This document shows positions 36,501 to 41,888 of a DNA stretch of 64,000 nucleotides, piece after piece. The stretch is from Mauremys mutica (taxonomy: Eukaryota; Chordata; Testudines; Geoemydidae): contig NC_059080.1 of the NCBI RefSeq assembly GCF_020497125.1, forward strand, positions 45,945,563 through 46,009,562, read 5' to 3'. The notes below the pieces were generated by a model. The model saw only the letters and a list, made by a program, of their open reading frames with translations, did not search any database and was not told the DNA's origin. Each line of letters opens with the position of its first letter. Position 1 is the stretch's first letter. The translations under genes were made by a program, and so were the position numbers.

Positions 36501-39500
36501 AGAACATCACCAGACAGACATTTAAATTGTTTTATTTAACTAAAACAATGACATTATGTATTCTGGATTTTTTTCTTCAACAGCAAACATATAATATTTT
36601 AACAAAACAAGAATATGAATTTTTGAATTTAGCTTAACATTCAGGTTTGTTTTTGTTTAAATTGTTTTTAACTAAAATACTTAAATGAAATATTTAAAAA
36701 AAAAAACAAAAATTAAATCAACGATGACAGCCAGGAAATACGAGAAACTTAAAATATTGGCTTCTGCAGCTAACTCCGTCATCTTCACCTTCATTTTCCT
36801 GTTTGTTTATAATCTGGAAAAGAAAAACAAGCTTTCCTGCTTTTCCAGGTCCCAAATGATTTCTCGATATGGCATGAATTAGTCCAAAGGAAGAAAATAT
36901 TCTTTCTACACCGGGAGAAGAAGCTACTGCTGTTAAAAGTGAGATTATCACTTCAATGGTCTCTGAATCCAAGTGCTTAAGTGACTTCCACCAGTTCACT
37001 GGTGTGACTTTCTTTAAAACATCAGCAAACATATATTTCTTGAATGGTTCTGTCATGGAGTGTCGGGGGAGTCAGGGCCCTGCACCCCCAATTCCTGTGA
37101 TTCACCGTGACGCTCAGCCAGCCAGTTAAACAGAAGGTTTATTGGACGACAGGAACACAGTCCCAAACAGAGCTTATAGGTACAACCAGGACCCCACAAT
37201 CAAGTCCCAAGGGTGGGGGGCAGGGAGCTTAGACCCCAGCTTTGGGGCTCCCTCCATTTTCCCAGCCAGCTCCGGACTGAAAAACCCCCTCCAGCAGTCT
37301 CCCCCCGCCTCCCTCCAGCTCCTCCTCCAGCCTTTGTCCAGTTTCCTGGGCAAAAGGTGTCACCTGGCTCCAATCCCCTCCTGGGCTCAGGTTACATGCT
37401 CAGGTATCATCCCTCAAGTGAGTTCACACCCTGGTATCCCATCACAAATGCAGACAGTCCCAATAAAATTCCCACACAACATTCCCAGGTCAATCTGCCC
37501 CACTCCCTACTCCGTCACAGGTTCTTATTCCCAAACTTTTACTGCCTGCTGCCATGATAGGTTTTCCCTTCTAGTGAGAGAATGGTATGGTAGATCTCAA
37601 ATCAATGAAGGCTACACTCAAAGACCTCAAGACTTCTGGAATATGCTGCTCAAACAGTTTCACTTTTGTTTTTACTGCCTGTCCCTTCCTTCTCACATTT
37701 ATCTCCAGACTTCTTCTCCTTGTCCAGATCTATTCCGCCCCCAACAATCTTCTATTCATTGAACTTTTTGAAACTTTTCACTTTTAGAGAGAGGTAAGAG
37801 ATTGTCTCTGTGTACACAAATTTGCAGAGGGACAATAGGGTTGAGGTCTGTTATTTCTCATCTCTATATATTATTTATTTATTTTAAAACATTTTTGCTG
37901 TTAACAAGCATGTTATCTCTGGAGACACAAATCCACAGTTTGAGAACTGCAAAACTAAGCATCTCTAGATGGTATCTTCTAGACTGAGCACTGAGTCCTA
38001 TTGGTTAGACAGAAAGATTAACCTAAATAATCTATACAGAAGCCCCTGGAACCCCATAAAATTGGGTCCCTAATCCATGAACTATTGGAACTCATTTACA
38101 AACTTTTCTTAAATATTACATGAATATATTCTCTCATACTATAGAATTAGAATTTATAATCCCTATTCCATGATGAGATATCTATCTTAATTAAAACTAT
38201 CTTTAGATAGGTTTTTTTCCTCAAAAAGCATTTTATCAAAAAAATCCATTTTTAAAAAAAATTTTTAAATCATTGATTTTTATCTATTCTGCTCCGAAGC
38301 ATTTGGCATCAGCCATTGTTGGAGAGGACACTGGACTAGATGAACTACATATTTGATCCAGTCTGGAATTCCTAGGTTCCTTAGAACAGGAGCATTCTGG
38401 GAACTGTAGTTCAAATGGTCTCACAGGTCCAGGGCGGGGGGGCTTGTCATACTTTTGGCAGCCCACACCACTTCCAAATGTGGCCCAAACAAGAGAGATT
38501 TCATTCCTTGATAGCCTGCCATACATAGTGCTGACCTGTTCTTTAAACTCCTATGTATATTGAATGGCCAACTGAGCTTACAATGACAACTTAATTGTTG
38601 CCGACTCTCATGATTTTATCATGAGCTTCATGAATTTTGATGGCTTTCTTAAAGCTCCAATTCCTGGAGTCAAGTGACTATATGAAACTCTCAGCTTTTT
38701 TTTTTTAAAGTAAGTTTCTATCCCTGATGGTCATGGAGAAAAGCTTGAAAATATGACCTGAGGGCATCCTAAATGCTGAAAACTCAATAGGCATCTAATA
38801 ATCCAAATATATATAAAAATGTATTGGGCTTTTCTTTAGTCTCATGATTTTTAAGCTGGTTTTAGGAGTTTCAGGTGCCTGACACCAAGCATTCAAAAAT
38901 AATCCAATACAGCAGTGTGCTCCCGACTCCCACTCTCTCTTGTAGCTGGCACCTCCCAGCAATGATTGTCCTGACAGTTCAGCAATTTTCTTTACAACCA
39001 TTATGACTAAAAACTTTTATTTTAAAATGAAATCTGAAACGAGGCCAAAGCTGGTGAGGGCACTGGTGGAACGTGGGTACATGATATGTTGCATAATACC
39101 AGAATCCAGCCTCTGCTTCCAGAAATGCGGGCGGATTGGGGTACATTGTTTTAGGAGTGTTAGAATTAAACAGACTTCAGTCCATACATTTGTTTTAAGG
39201 AACAGGGCTTGCAGGGAATTGTTCCTGCCTCGAGGTTCCAGTGACTCAGTCCCTCTTCTCGTGGTTATGAATTTAACATAACCCTGCCTCATGAAGTCAT
39301 TTCCTTTGATCTTACTGCAGCCCCATCTGTTATTCTAAGTAACATCTTGATATGCATTAGTGCTTCTACAACATGCTTAGGTTTAATGAAAGGCGGGGGT
39401 TCAGTTTATTATCCTACTAGCTCAGGGCTGTTTATTGTGAAACCCAAAAAGACACAGCAGGTTTCAGTTTACCACAAAATGGGAAGTGGCTGAGTTTCGC

Positions 39501-41688
39501 TCAAACCCTTTTTGGTCCAGGAGTCTTCAGACAAAGGTGGGGGAAAACATTTTGCTCTTTCTGGCTAGGCACAAATCTCTAGAGGCTGAGTTGGGGTTTG
39601 ATTGAGCTTAGTTGGAGAAATGTCACATGCTGTAATGGTCACATAGTAGGGCCAGTTTCTCTACTTGCATAAACAGATGTGGATCCACTGAAGTCACAGG
39701 AGTTTGGGTGCTCAGCACTATTGGGCCCAGAGATGGTACATTTAGCTGGGCTCATAAATTCTAGGGCCAGACATTTAATTGCTCTAAGAAACCCCTATCT
39801 GCTACTCCAGCACCATGAAAGGACCTTGAAGCAGGTGTAAACAGCCCCCAAGGACTACCTGCAATGCAAGGGTGCTGGTTCAGATCCAGGCATTAGACTC
39901 CAAATCACCGCCCATCTGAACCCCTGCACAATGAAAAATTCCAGCTCTCTCATCCCAGCCAGAGACTCCATTTGTGGCTATGCTCTACCTGACCCCTCAT
40001 TTCATCCTGTTCATTTCACAGAAGCAAAACACTGCTCAGATGAGGGTCCTAAATACATATGGCATCACTGGGTTGCCCCCACTGGGGTGCCCTCCAGGGT
40101 CAGGCTGTGCCTGCCTCAGTTTCCCCAGAGTGTCACCCACACAAAGGAATATTCTCTCCCTCTGTGGCAAATGCAAACTCTTTTAGTCATAGATAGGGCA
40201 ACAGTCTGTGGATCCTTCATGGTAAAACAAAACCCCAAAGTAAAATCCACTCACAATGCACCAGCTTTTCAATCCCATACAAAGGTCTCTGTTCCCAGAT
40301 CGCCCACCCGAGACATTAACCACTCAGTCCCAGTTCCATTCCCTTGCCCCAGGGCCTCACGCTCCTCCACCTGAGAGTTCCCAGACCTGCTGCTCTCTCA
40401 TGAGCCTTGAAGCCATGAAGCCTTGCTCTCTCCCTTGAAGACTTGGGGCTCAGCCTTCTCCTGTAGCCCCAAGTCATGTCTCCTGTGAGAGGGCCCCCCT
40501 CAGGGTTCCACTGCCCCAGGGCTCCTCACCTGTGTGCCCCACTTCGCTCAGGGGAACCTCCCTCCAGAACCCCTATGCCCAACACACACTGACCAAGCTG
40601 ATTCTTCCCCTCATTCTCAGGGGCCTCTGCACTAACTTTCCCACAACTTGGCAGGGTTCTCCAGCTCTAGCAAGTCCTGCCCATGGCTTTCCACAGAACT
40701 CACCCCAGCAGCCATAGTTACTGCCCTCATCCAGGCTTCCTATAACTCTCTCTCAGGGGCTAGTCTCTGCTCCTTCTGTCTGTGTTCTGAGGAAGCTCTC
40801 TCCTGCCCCTTCCTGTCTTCCTCCCCCACAGCCCCAGGTCCCTTCCCTTAAGCCCAACTGGGAAGCAACTGGCCAGTCACAGGTGCATTGGACCCAACTC
40901 CCTTTTCAAGGTCCCTGTCACACTATGACACATGGGTTCTAAAGGCTGCTGGGCTTTGTCTCTGTGCCTCACAGCTCACTCATTCTATGCCCAAACCTCC
41001 ACGGGGCAGGGAGGAAATGTCACCGGGGTTAAAGCCTCATTGATTCTCATCTCACATAAGGGATCTTCCTAGAATTCATTTTCTGCTTTGTGACTTCATC
41101 CTTCTAACTTGGCCTGCAGCATCAGTGGCAGGCAGGACCCTGCTCCTAGACCATTCGTAGCAAACACAGAATGGCCACAGGTCAAGGAAGGCATTGTTTG
41201 CTTCGGGGTCTGATCTGGGCCAAATGGAGAATAGTCTTGCTGGTGAATCACAGCCGGCTTGAACTCAAACAGGGTGTATTTGTTTTGTCACTCATTCCCT
41301 GACTCACAGAACTAAATACAGACTGTGCCACCCCCACACCTCTGACAAATATAACCCTGCTCTACCCCTGCATCTTCACTGGTGGGAACCTCTCCCTGGA
41401 TAGTTCTGAGAATCTGATCTCTTGGGTATACAGTTAGAGGAAATTATCCTCCCATCTCCACCCCACCCCATCCTCATTCACTGTCTGCTAAGAAGTGGTA
41501 GCGATAACAGGGCTAAGACTTAAGAAGATTCTCCTTCCTCCAACCAACCCTCACCCTCCACTATGCCATCTCACAAACTCACCTGAGAACTCAGGGGCTG
41601 CCTTCAGCACCGTTGAGAAGCAAAGGAAGCCCAACACTGCCCCCAAACATGAGACCCGAGCCCCAAGCAGCCACTGAGACACAGTCAT
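133..41688 (-). CDS. EVA1C-like: EVA1C-like protein, complete 7-exon gene (gene-level entry)
   Basis: Coding exons in transcript order are 41583-41688, 22864-23063, 11528-11651, 10708-10860, 9726-9869, 6496-6567 and 133-521, 1188 nt in total, giving 395 residues plus TGA. Every intron has GT/AG borders and junction phases 1,0,1,1,1,1 all agree. Domains: signal peptide 1-30; SUEL/galactose-binding lectin domain about 45-141; a second one about 148-242; short linker; membrane helix about 272-291; cytoplasmic tail 292-395 with an Asp/Ser-rich stretch and a conserved-looking EIWM motif near the end. N-glycosylation sequons are at N44, N87, N188 and N214. The architecture is that of EVA1C (FAM176C), a type I membrane protein with heparin/Slit-type ligand binding reported for the family. 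Human EVA1C is about 441 residues and differs clearly, so a paralogue rather than the strict orthologue is likely. No UTR ends or promoter could be placed. Confidence 0.9.
760..1938 (+). mobile_element. Solo LTR of an endogenous retrovirus
   Basis: It starts TGTGACATTC and ends CCCGTCACA, and is flanked by a perfect 5-bp target duplication, GACAG (755-759 and 1939-1943). A TATA-like GTATAAAA lies near 1208 and an AT-rich segment near 1440. No internal retroviral genes flank it, so it is a recombined solo LTR. Orientation is inferred from the TATA box. Confidence 0.82.
1963..2020 (+). repeat. Fragment of a CR1/L3-like 3' end
   Basis: TTCCTCAGAAGCATCTG followed by a GGAGACAGG-GCTGGGCT pattern matches, in reverse, the repeat copies at 10345-10665 and 43565-43800. 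The class is judged from the shared 3'-end sequence style only. Confidence 0.5.
2305..2905. mobile_element. Palindromic MITE, Harbinger-like, split by a hAT MITE
   Basis: The left part has GGGTCTGGCTACACTGC and GTAGACAGACCCAAGC; the right part has GCTTGGGTCTGTCTAC and ATTGCAGTGTTCACAC as inverted counterparts. The hAT MITE 2521-2831 sits between the arms. A related piece is at 62322-62395. Ends are approximate and no clean target duplication was found. Confidence 0.5.
2521..2831 (+). mobile_element. hAT MITE, family A
   Basis: Terminal inverted repeats CAGGGGTAGGCAACCT and GGTTGCCTACCCCTG enclose an AT-rich centre. The flanking 8-mers CGCTAGAT and TGCTGGAT match at 6 of 8 positions, so the target duplication has decayed. 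Sister copies are at 43892-44162 and 58848-59101. Confidence 0.85.
3490..4010. repeat. Long pyrimidine-rich tract
   Basis: The plus strand is strongly C/T-biased for about 500 bases (many CTCCTCCC, CTCTCTCT and CTTCTCC blocks). Open frames across it are a composition effect with no domain. It lies in the last kilobases of EVA1C-like intron 6. Confidence 0.6.
4217..4300 (+). mobile_element. Degraded end of a hAT MITE, family B
   Basis: GGGGCCGTTCTAGGCACC and GGTGCTTGGGGCAGCC resemble the end of the element at 6870-7142. Only one end is recognisable. Confidence 0.45.
5340..5733 (+). repeat. G-rich minisatellite ending in a hAT family B terminus
   Basis: Units of about 25-35 bases built on GAGCCCAGGGCTGGG are repeated irregularly, with G runs of 6-10. 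The 3' end, CTTGGGGCGGCAAAAA then CTAGAGCCAGCCCTG, matches the terminus of the MITE at 6870-7142. The array probably expanded inside such an element. Confidence 0.6.
5735..6495. other. Intron 6 stretch without recognised feature
   Basis: Neither a coding exon nor a repeat family was recognised between the minisatellite and EVA1C-like exon 6. Open frames on both strands lack any recognisable domain. Confidence 0.5.
6496..6567 (-). CDS. EVA1C-like: EVA1C-like exon 6: juxtamembrane linker
   Basis: A 72-nt exon with acceptor ATTTCAG and donor GTAAAC, phase 1 on both sides. It encodes the linker VPRQLFEEVGQDSPDPF and following residues between lectin domain 2 and the membrane helix. It has no domain of its own; phase agreement with both neighbours is the main support. 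Confidence 0.82.
6870..7142 (+). mobile_element. hAT MITE, family B
   Basis: Ends CAGGCCCGGCTCCAG and CTAGAGCCGCCCCTG, flanked by a perfect 8-bp duplication CCACCAAA (6862-6869, 7143-7150). The centre is GC-rich and partly palindromic (CAGGCGTGCC, GGACCTCC and inverted copies), which produces spurious open frames. Confidence 0.88.
7320..9172 (+). mobile_element. Non-autonomous hAT element, 1853 bp
   Basis: Starts CAGGGCCGGTACAAGG and ends GTTGCACTAGCCCTG, with a perfect 8-bp duplication GAGCCATG (7312-7319, 9173-9180). Short segments near both ends (GCGCCCTAGG; CCCTAGGCAACTGCC) are typical of this group. No transposase frame is recognisable inside; the interior is dominated by the minisatellite at 8200-8560 and G/C-rich DNA. 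Confidence 0.85.
8205..8560 (+). repeat. Minisatellite inside the hAT element
   Basis: Repeated units built around GCAGGCTCTGGGAGG and AGTTTGGGTG, about 20-45 bases long and diverged. The repeat yields proline/serine- or glycine-rich open frames in several frames, which are not genes. Confidence 0.7.
9181..9725. other. Intron 5 stretch without recognised feature
   Basis: The DNA between the hAT element and EVA1C-like exon 5 shows neither a recognised repeat nor an exon-like frame. Confidence 0.5.
9726..9869 (-). CDS. EVA1C-like: EVA1C-like exon 5: second half of lectin domain 2
   Basis: Acceptor TTTCCAG, donor GTAAGA, 144 nt, phase 1 in and out. It encodes KCHRKKNCTI and then FGDPCFPGVKKQLRVSYTC, the closing half of a SUEL domain. 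The sequon NCT at residue 214 includes a conserved cysteine. Confidence 0.93.
10345..10665 (-). repeat. CR1/L3-like LINE 3' fragment
   Basis: TTAAGAACATATGAACGGCC opens a segment containing AGGTCAGACCAATGGTCC and CCTGACCATCTTGGCTAA. It shares phrases with 43565-43800 and, inverted, with 1963-2020 and 36110-38380. It ends 40 bases before EVA1C-like exon 4, within the short intron side of the splice donor. Confidence 0.65.
10708..10860 (-). CDS. EVA1C-like: EVA1C-like exon 4: first half of lectin domain 2
   Basis: Acceptor TCCCAG, donor GTATGT, 153 nt, phase 1 on both sides. It encodes VCENDNLRLQC followed by an IYSASYGR motif, the repeated SUEL opening. A sequon (NRT) is at residue 188. Exons 2+3 and 4+5 each make one lectin domain, an arrangement expected from tandem duplication of a two-exon unit. 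Confidence 0.92.
11528..11651 (-). CDS. EVA1C-like: EVA1C-like exon 3: second half of lectin domain 1
   Basis: Acceptor CTCCACAG, donor GTGAGC, 124 nt. It encodes DECQDQRWCQF, then FGSDPCPGTHKYLIVSYKC, the classic SUEL ending of the form FGxDPCPGTxKYLxVxYxC. Phase 0 in, phase 1 out, matching both neighbours. Confidence 0.93.
12050..12745 (+). mobile_element. CR1 LINE 3' fragment, split by a turtle SINE
   Basis: GTCTCACCTGGAATACTGC, then after the SINE GAAGAACTACAAGGATGATC, are the translated-region phrases of CR1. The unit ends TGACCCAGGAGCTCCCTTCC, the CR1 3' region. The element is 5'-truncated and carries many stops. Confidence 0.8.
12142..12300 (+). mobile_element. Cryptodiran tRNA-derived SINE with CR1 tail
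   Basis: An A-box-like GGATAGCTCAGTGGTTTGAG and a B-box-like GAGCTCAATCC are followed by GAGGGGGCCATTTAAGG and a CR1-like tail, GACTAGATGGCTACCTGAGG, ending ATTCTATGATTC. This tRNA head plus LINE tail is the Pol III SINE described from turtles. It is one of the best clues to the source lineage. Confidence 0.88.
12746..14484. other. AT-rich intron 2 stretch, unidentified, possibly an old interspersed repeat
   Basis: The stretch holds TTATTCCTATTATTACTTATT-type sequence near 13065 and a short CACACACATATATATT run near 13095. No exon or bounded repeat could be supported. Composition and several repeated short words suggest an old LTR or LINE remnant, but no ends were found. Confidence 0.35.
14848..15565 (+). 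pseudogene. Harbinger transposase remnant, internally rearranged
   Basis: From the ATG at 14848 it reads MEPELLRSMLTNL, an acidic stretch, then WLQNFRMRKATFMGLCAELAP, RRKDTRLRAALT, and near the end MPIVILGDPACPLMPWLMKPY. These are HARBI1-type transposase segments. The central part with the DDE catalytic region is missing. From 15203 to about 15325 the DNA is an inverted transposase piece, readable on the minus strand as a second MPIVILGDPACPLMP, so the frame is not functional. Confidence 0.85.
15203..15486. repeat. 45-bp perfect inverted repeat inside the transposase
   Basis: Bases 15203-15247 are the exact reverse complement of 15442-15486. The inverted homology to transposase sequence extends beyond this, to about 15325. 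Confidence 0.93.
15603..17230 (-). pseudogene. Harbinger Myb/SANT-like companion protein remnant
   Basis: On the minus strand a frame from 17230 reads MPPRTKRAPAWSNGELLDLI and continues with VKELRSAYCKAREGNRRSG and CHFYKELDAILGG, the Myb/SANT-like trihelix of Harbinger accessory proteins. An acidic region (GEEEETESEGTG) and SLEACSQELFSSQEEGSQ follow in another frame at about 16780-16930. A C-terminal piece ending TPDRTYSNL stops at 15603. Frame changes and a possible intron separate the pieces. The protein normally binds the termini and helps nuclear import of the transposase. Confidence 0.78.
16390..16692 (+). pseudogene. Exon-like frame of unknown product inside the Harbinger element
   Basis: A TTTCCACAG acceptor is followed by GAGTTGATCCTGGAAGATATC and an uninterrupted frame of 100 codons (LILEDISLLRVTWEEREGLL ... 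LRKRIAHALTETFEEITEAD ... DVIDHISALFHI) ending in TAG. The helical, charged C-terminal part looks like true protein sequence. I do not recognise it. It lies opposite the likely intron of the Myb-like gene and downstream of the transposase on the same strand. Confidence 0.45.
17805..18010 (+). repeat. MIR SINE
   Basis: A tRNA-like head (GGTTTGGTGATTAGAGCATT, GGGTTTGATTCCC) is followed by the core with CTCTGAGCCTTAATTCCCC and TTGTAAAATGAGATACATTG, as in MIR. Confidence 0.75.
18680..18803. mobile_element. Short hAT-like MITE, family C
   Basis: Ends TAGGGTGACCAGACAGC and CATCTGGTCACCCTA are inverted repeats. The flanking CCTGTTCC and CCTGTCCC match at 7 of 8 bases. A related copy with a perfect duplication is at 48522-48702. 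Confidence 0.8.
18954..19416. mobile_element. hAT-like palindromic element, 463 bp
   Basis: Flanked by a perfect 8-bp duplication TCCATGAT (18946-18953, 19417-19424). The arms include GTAAAAGTCATGGACAGGTC and GACCTGTCCATGACTTTTAC, plus a second TCATGGA pair (CACGGATT-like near 19370). The centre is GC-rich and noncoding. Confidence 0.8.
19425..21550. other. Intron 1/2-side stretch without bounded feature
   Basis: This part of EVA1C-like intron 2 shows no exon. An AG-rich tract with a TATA-like CCATAAAAGG at 21178-21187, followed by GAGAGACAGAGAGACAG at about 21310, resembles a retroviral leader or LTR, but no ends or target duplication could be set. Confidence 0.35.
21553..22015 (+). mobile_element. 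hAT MITE, 463 bp
   Basis: Ends CAGTGGTTCTCAACCAGG and GGTTGAGAATCACTG, flanked by the perfect 8-mer ATTTAAAG (21545-21552, 22016-22023). Inside, CAATGTTTCTCAACCTGGGG near 21632 resembles the end of another hAT family, so a further insertion may be nested here. Confidence 0.9.
22024..22863. other. Intron 2 stretch without recognised feature
   Basis: AT-rich DNA (22024-22340) then mixed DNA up to EVA1C-like exon 2. The first part may continue the possible LTR remnant that begins near 21180 and was split by the hAT element. Confidence 0.35.
22864..23063 (-). CDS. EVA1C-like: EVA1C-like exon 2: first half of lectin domain 1
   Basis: Acceptor CTCTCAG, donor GTAAAA, 200 nt, phase 1 in and phase 0 out. 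It encodes residues 36-102, with the SUEL opening pattern ACDGEQLGVICP and an AFYGRR segment that corresponds to the YGR motif of the family. Two N-glycosylation sequons (NHT, NIS) lie here. Confidence 0.92.
23357..23672 (+). mobile_element. hAT MITE, family D
   Basis: Starts CAGCAGTTCTCAAACTATGG and ends GAAGTTTGAGAGCCCCTA, with a perfect 8-bp duplication GTCTACAC (23349-23356, 23673-23680). The centre consists of GGGCCAAAGCCTGAG-type repeats. It is 293 bases upstream of EVA1C-like exon 2, inside intron 1. Confidence 0.88.
23862..24190 (-). mobile_element. CR1 LINE 3' fragment
   Basis: The reverse complement ends in a CR1-like 3' region. Plus-strand phrases such as TCATAGATTCATTGCTTCTA, AAACATCCAGTCTTGATTTA and CCAGCCATTGGATCTTGTTA are the inverted CR1 3' sequence common in reptiles. 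Confidence 0.7.
24190..25325. other. Intron 1 stretch, mostly unidentified
   Basis: No exon found. A short segment near 24480-24560 (ATTTACACAGGAGTAAATC, GGGAGAATTAAGCCC) belongs to the dispersed GGTGTAAAT repeat family seen at 33790-33905 and elsewhere. Confidence 0.4.
25340..26640 (+). pseudogene. Penelope-like reverse transcriptase
   Basis: The first part, in the frame of 25253, reads IFRQLSNTQFYRPLPSDPTE, LFYLLPKIHKPGNPGRPIIS and MDVEALYTNIPH, the catalytic-aspartate strand. A frame break near 25850, in a CACACACA run, moves the frame so that IYLQISGTAMGTRMAPQYAN follows, and then LHYIDDLFIIW, the catalytic YIDD box. The frame then continues through HFLDTIVKI to 26640. It is related to telomerase-type reverse transcriptase. 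Confidence 0.9.
26638..27076 (+). pseudogene. Penelope-like GIY-YIG endonuclease
   Basis: After a second frame break near 26635 the frame reads a Cys-rich linker (CNKPRCQLCPH), then VIYAIICQQC and MYIGQTGQSLRKRINGHKSD, the GIY and YIG blocks with the following arginine helix, then GEHFNLPGH and ELQFICKFDT, ending in TAA at 27074-27076. The GIY glycine is replaced (VIY), as is common in Penelope-like elements. Confidence 0.9.
27226..27263 (+). ncRNA. Hammerhead-like ribozyme fold in the Penelope-like 3' region
   Basis: The sequence has CCGACGA (27226-27232; consensus CUGANGA), one A, a six-pair hairpin GTGGGT/ACCCAC with loop ATTC, GAAA (27250-27253), then a two-pair GC..GC stem and TC. This is the hammerhead core order with a very short helix III, a form reported from Penelope-like elements. 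There is one core mismatch, an extra A, and no obvious helix I, so activity of this copy is doubtful. Confidence 0.5.
27316..28555. other. Intron 1 stretch without recognised feature
   Basis: No exon, bounded repeat or promoter was recognised between the Penelope-like element and the MITE at 28561. Confidence 0.4.
28561..28684. mobile_element. Harbinger-type MITE, 124 bp
   Basis: Ends GGCCTTGTCTACACTGG and TTTGTAGACAAGGCC, flanked by TTA (28558-28560, 28685-28687). The TWA target and the CTACAC terminus resemble those of the autonomous-type element at 14485-17620. Confidence 0.82.
28724..29002 (+). mobile_element. hAT MITE, family B2
   Basis: Ends CAGGGCTGGCTCCAGG and CCTGGAGCTGGCTCTA. Flanks TTTACAGG and TTTACAAG match at 7 of 8 bases. 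An internal pair, CTCTTCCTCTTCAGC and CAAAGAGGAAGAGAG, forms a stem. The copy at 47626-47913 is a close relative. Confidence 0.83.
29890..30130 (-). repeat. MIR-like SINE
   Basis: CATTGTACAGATGGGGAAAT, TTGAGGCAAAGAGAGATAG and GTGACTTGCCAAAAGCC are the inverted MIR core phrases. Confidence 0.7.
31385..32395. mobile_element. 1011-bp palindromic hAT-like element
   Basis: Ends TAGGGCTGTTGATTAATCGC and ACACGATAGCCCTA; perfect 8-bp duplication CTTGGAAG (31377-31384, 32396-32403). The two arms are inverted copies almost to the centre near 31890: for example TTTGTGGGAGATAATGCTGC near 31839 and GCAGCATTATCTCCCACAAA near 31950. It is AT-rich and has no coding capacity. Confidence 0.88.
33056..33390. 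mobile_element. 335-bp palindromic hAT MITE
   Basis: Ends CAGGGATCGTCAGCCTTTGG and CCAAAGGTTGCCGATCCCTG; perfect 8-bp duplication GTCTAACA (33048-33055, 33391-33398). The arms pair over almost the whole length; the centre near 33215 is GC-rich. Confidence 0.92.
33790..33905. repeat. Dispersed GGTGTAAAT-type repeat
   Basis: CCAAATTCAGCCCAGGTG and CTGGTGTAACTGAACACAG with GAATTTGGCCC form a loose inverted unit. Similar units lie at 24480-24560, 52125-52210, 53325-53400 and 63740-63850. The family is not named here. Confidence 0.55.
34200..35725 (+). mobile_element. Endogenous-retrovirus LTR, plus orientation, split by another LTR
   Basis: A TATA-like GGGTATAAGGAGG near 34404 is followed, across the inserted LTR, by ATAAAC in GCCCCAATAAACCCATCG near 35610, as polyadenylation signal, and CTGGACTCTGGACTGTTA downstream. 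Promoter, transcribed region and signal in the right order and spacing suggest an LTR. Its ends are approximate and no target duplication was found. Confidence 0.5.
34475..35325 (-). mobile_element. Solo LTR, 851 bp, minus orientation
   Basis: TGTCAGGGTTCCCTCCCC to ATATTTATGACA with a perfect 5-bp duplication CCCTC (34470-34474, 35326-35330). Read on the minus strand it begins TGTCATAAATATAAAGGG, an LTR start common in turtles. It is inserted in the LTR at 34200-35725. Confidence 0.85.
36718..37050 (-). pseudogene. hAT transposase C-terminal dimerisation region, remnant
   Basis: The minus strand reads FKKYMFADVLKKVTPVNWWK, then AVASSPGVERIFSSFGLIHA and NHLGPGKAGKLVFLFQ, the hAT family C-terminal motif (S.GVER.FS). 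The frame is cut at its upstream side by the inserted LTR at 37051. Confidence 0.85.
37051..37519 (-). mobile_element. Solo LTR, 469 bp, nested in the hAT element
   Basis: TGTCATGGAGTGTCGGGGG to TACTCCGTCACA, perfect 5-bp duplication GGTTC (37046-37050, 37520-37524). Minus orientation is suggested by CCAATAAACC on that strand (at about 37134-37143). The open frame across it is not a gene. Confidence 0.86.
38386..40060. other. Intron 1 stretch without recognised feature
   Basis: Neither exon nor bounded repeat was recognised; AT-rich and GC-neutral segments alternate. Confidence 0.4.
40070..40930 (-). repeat. Possible LTR or other interspersed repeat
   Basis: The segment from GGTTGCCCCCACTGGGGTG to CCCTGTCACACTATGACA is pyrimidine-rich and shows promoter-free, gene-free sequence. 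The TGACA-type end suggests the start of an LTR on the minus strand. No target duplication was found, so the call is weak. Confidence 0.35.
40931..41582. other. Start of EVA1C-like intron 1, nothing recognised
   Basis: No repeat family or exon was recognised in this stretch directly downstream of exon 1. Confidence 0.4.
41583..41688 (-). CDS. EVA1C-like: EVA1C-like exon 1: start codon and signal peptide
   Basis: The ATG is at 41686-41688 and reads MTVSQWLLGARV followed by a hydrophobic run (GAVLGFLCF), a typical signal peptide. The exon ends TTCTCAG before a GTGAGT donor, phase 1. The split glycine codon is completed by exon 2. The 18.5 kb intron that follows holds most of the large transposon insertions in the window. 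Confidence 0.87.
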
Positions 41689-41848
41689 CATATAGCTTGT
41701 CCCAGATTCCCTGTTGCCTGGGTCCCAGAGCCACCGTGACTACAGTCTGGGTGGGATCTCATCTTTCGTTGGTGCTGTAGCTCAGAGGCTCCTATTGTCC
41801 ATTAACAATGGGTTGGTTCTTTGCATTGCCAGAATTACTAGGAACTCG

Positions 41849-41884
41849 TGTGTGTGTGTGTGTGTGTGTGTCTCTCTCTCTCTC
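41849..41884 (+). repeat. (GT)n(CT)n microsatellite
   Basis: A run of GTGTGTGT is followed by TCTCTCTC, about 36 bases. It is about 160 bases upstream of the EVA1C-like start codon. Confidence 0.95.
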
Positions 41885-41888
41885 CCTT

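Larger units (their letters stand above)
36135..38291 (-). mobile_element. hAT transposon, 2157 bp, with a nested solo LTR
   Basis: Begins CAGGGTGGATTTGATTTAAA and ends TGATTTTTATCTATTCTG. The flanks CTCTGAAG (36127-36134) and CTCCGAAG (38292-38299) match at 7 of 8. It carries the C-terminal part of a hAT transposase on the minus strand and is otherwise AT-rich and noncoding. The LTR at 37051-37519 was inserted later. Confidence 0.84.
35885..38385 (+). repeat. CR1/L3-like LINE fragment interrupted by a hAT element
   Basis: Left part 35885-36134 (GGCAAGATTCAAAGAGGG, TGCACCATCCTCTGAAG) and right part 38292-38385 (TTGGAGAGGACACTGGACTA) adjoin once the hAT element is ignored, and match the inverted family at 10345-10665 and 43565-43800. 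Confidence 0.62.

Noticed and set aside
37142..37762. 206-codon plus-strand frame
   Set aside because: It spans a solo LTR and the neighbouring hAT interior; no domain, and composition explains the openness.
40070..40930. Firm call of a solo LTR
   Set aside because: One LTR-like end was seen but no matching opposite end or target duplication, so it is kept only as a weak repeat call.
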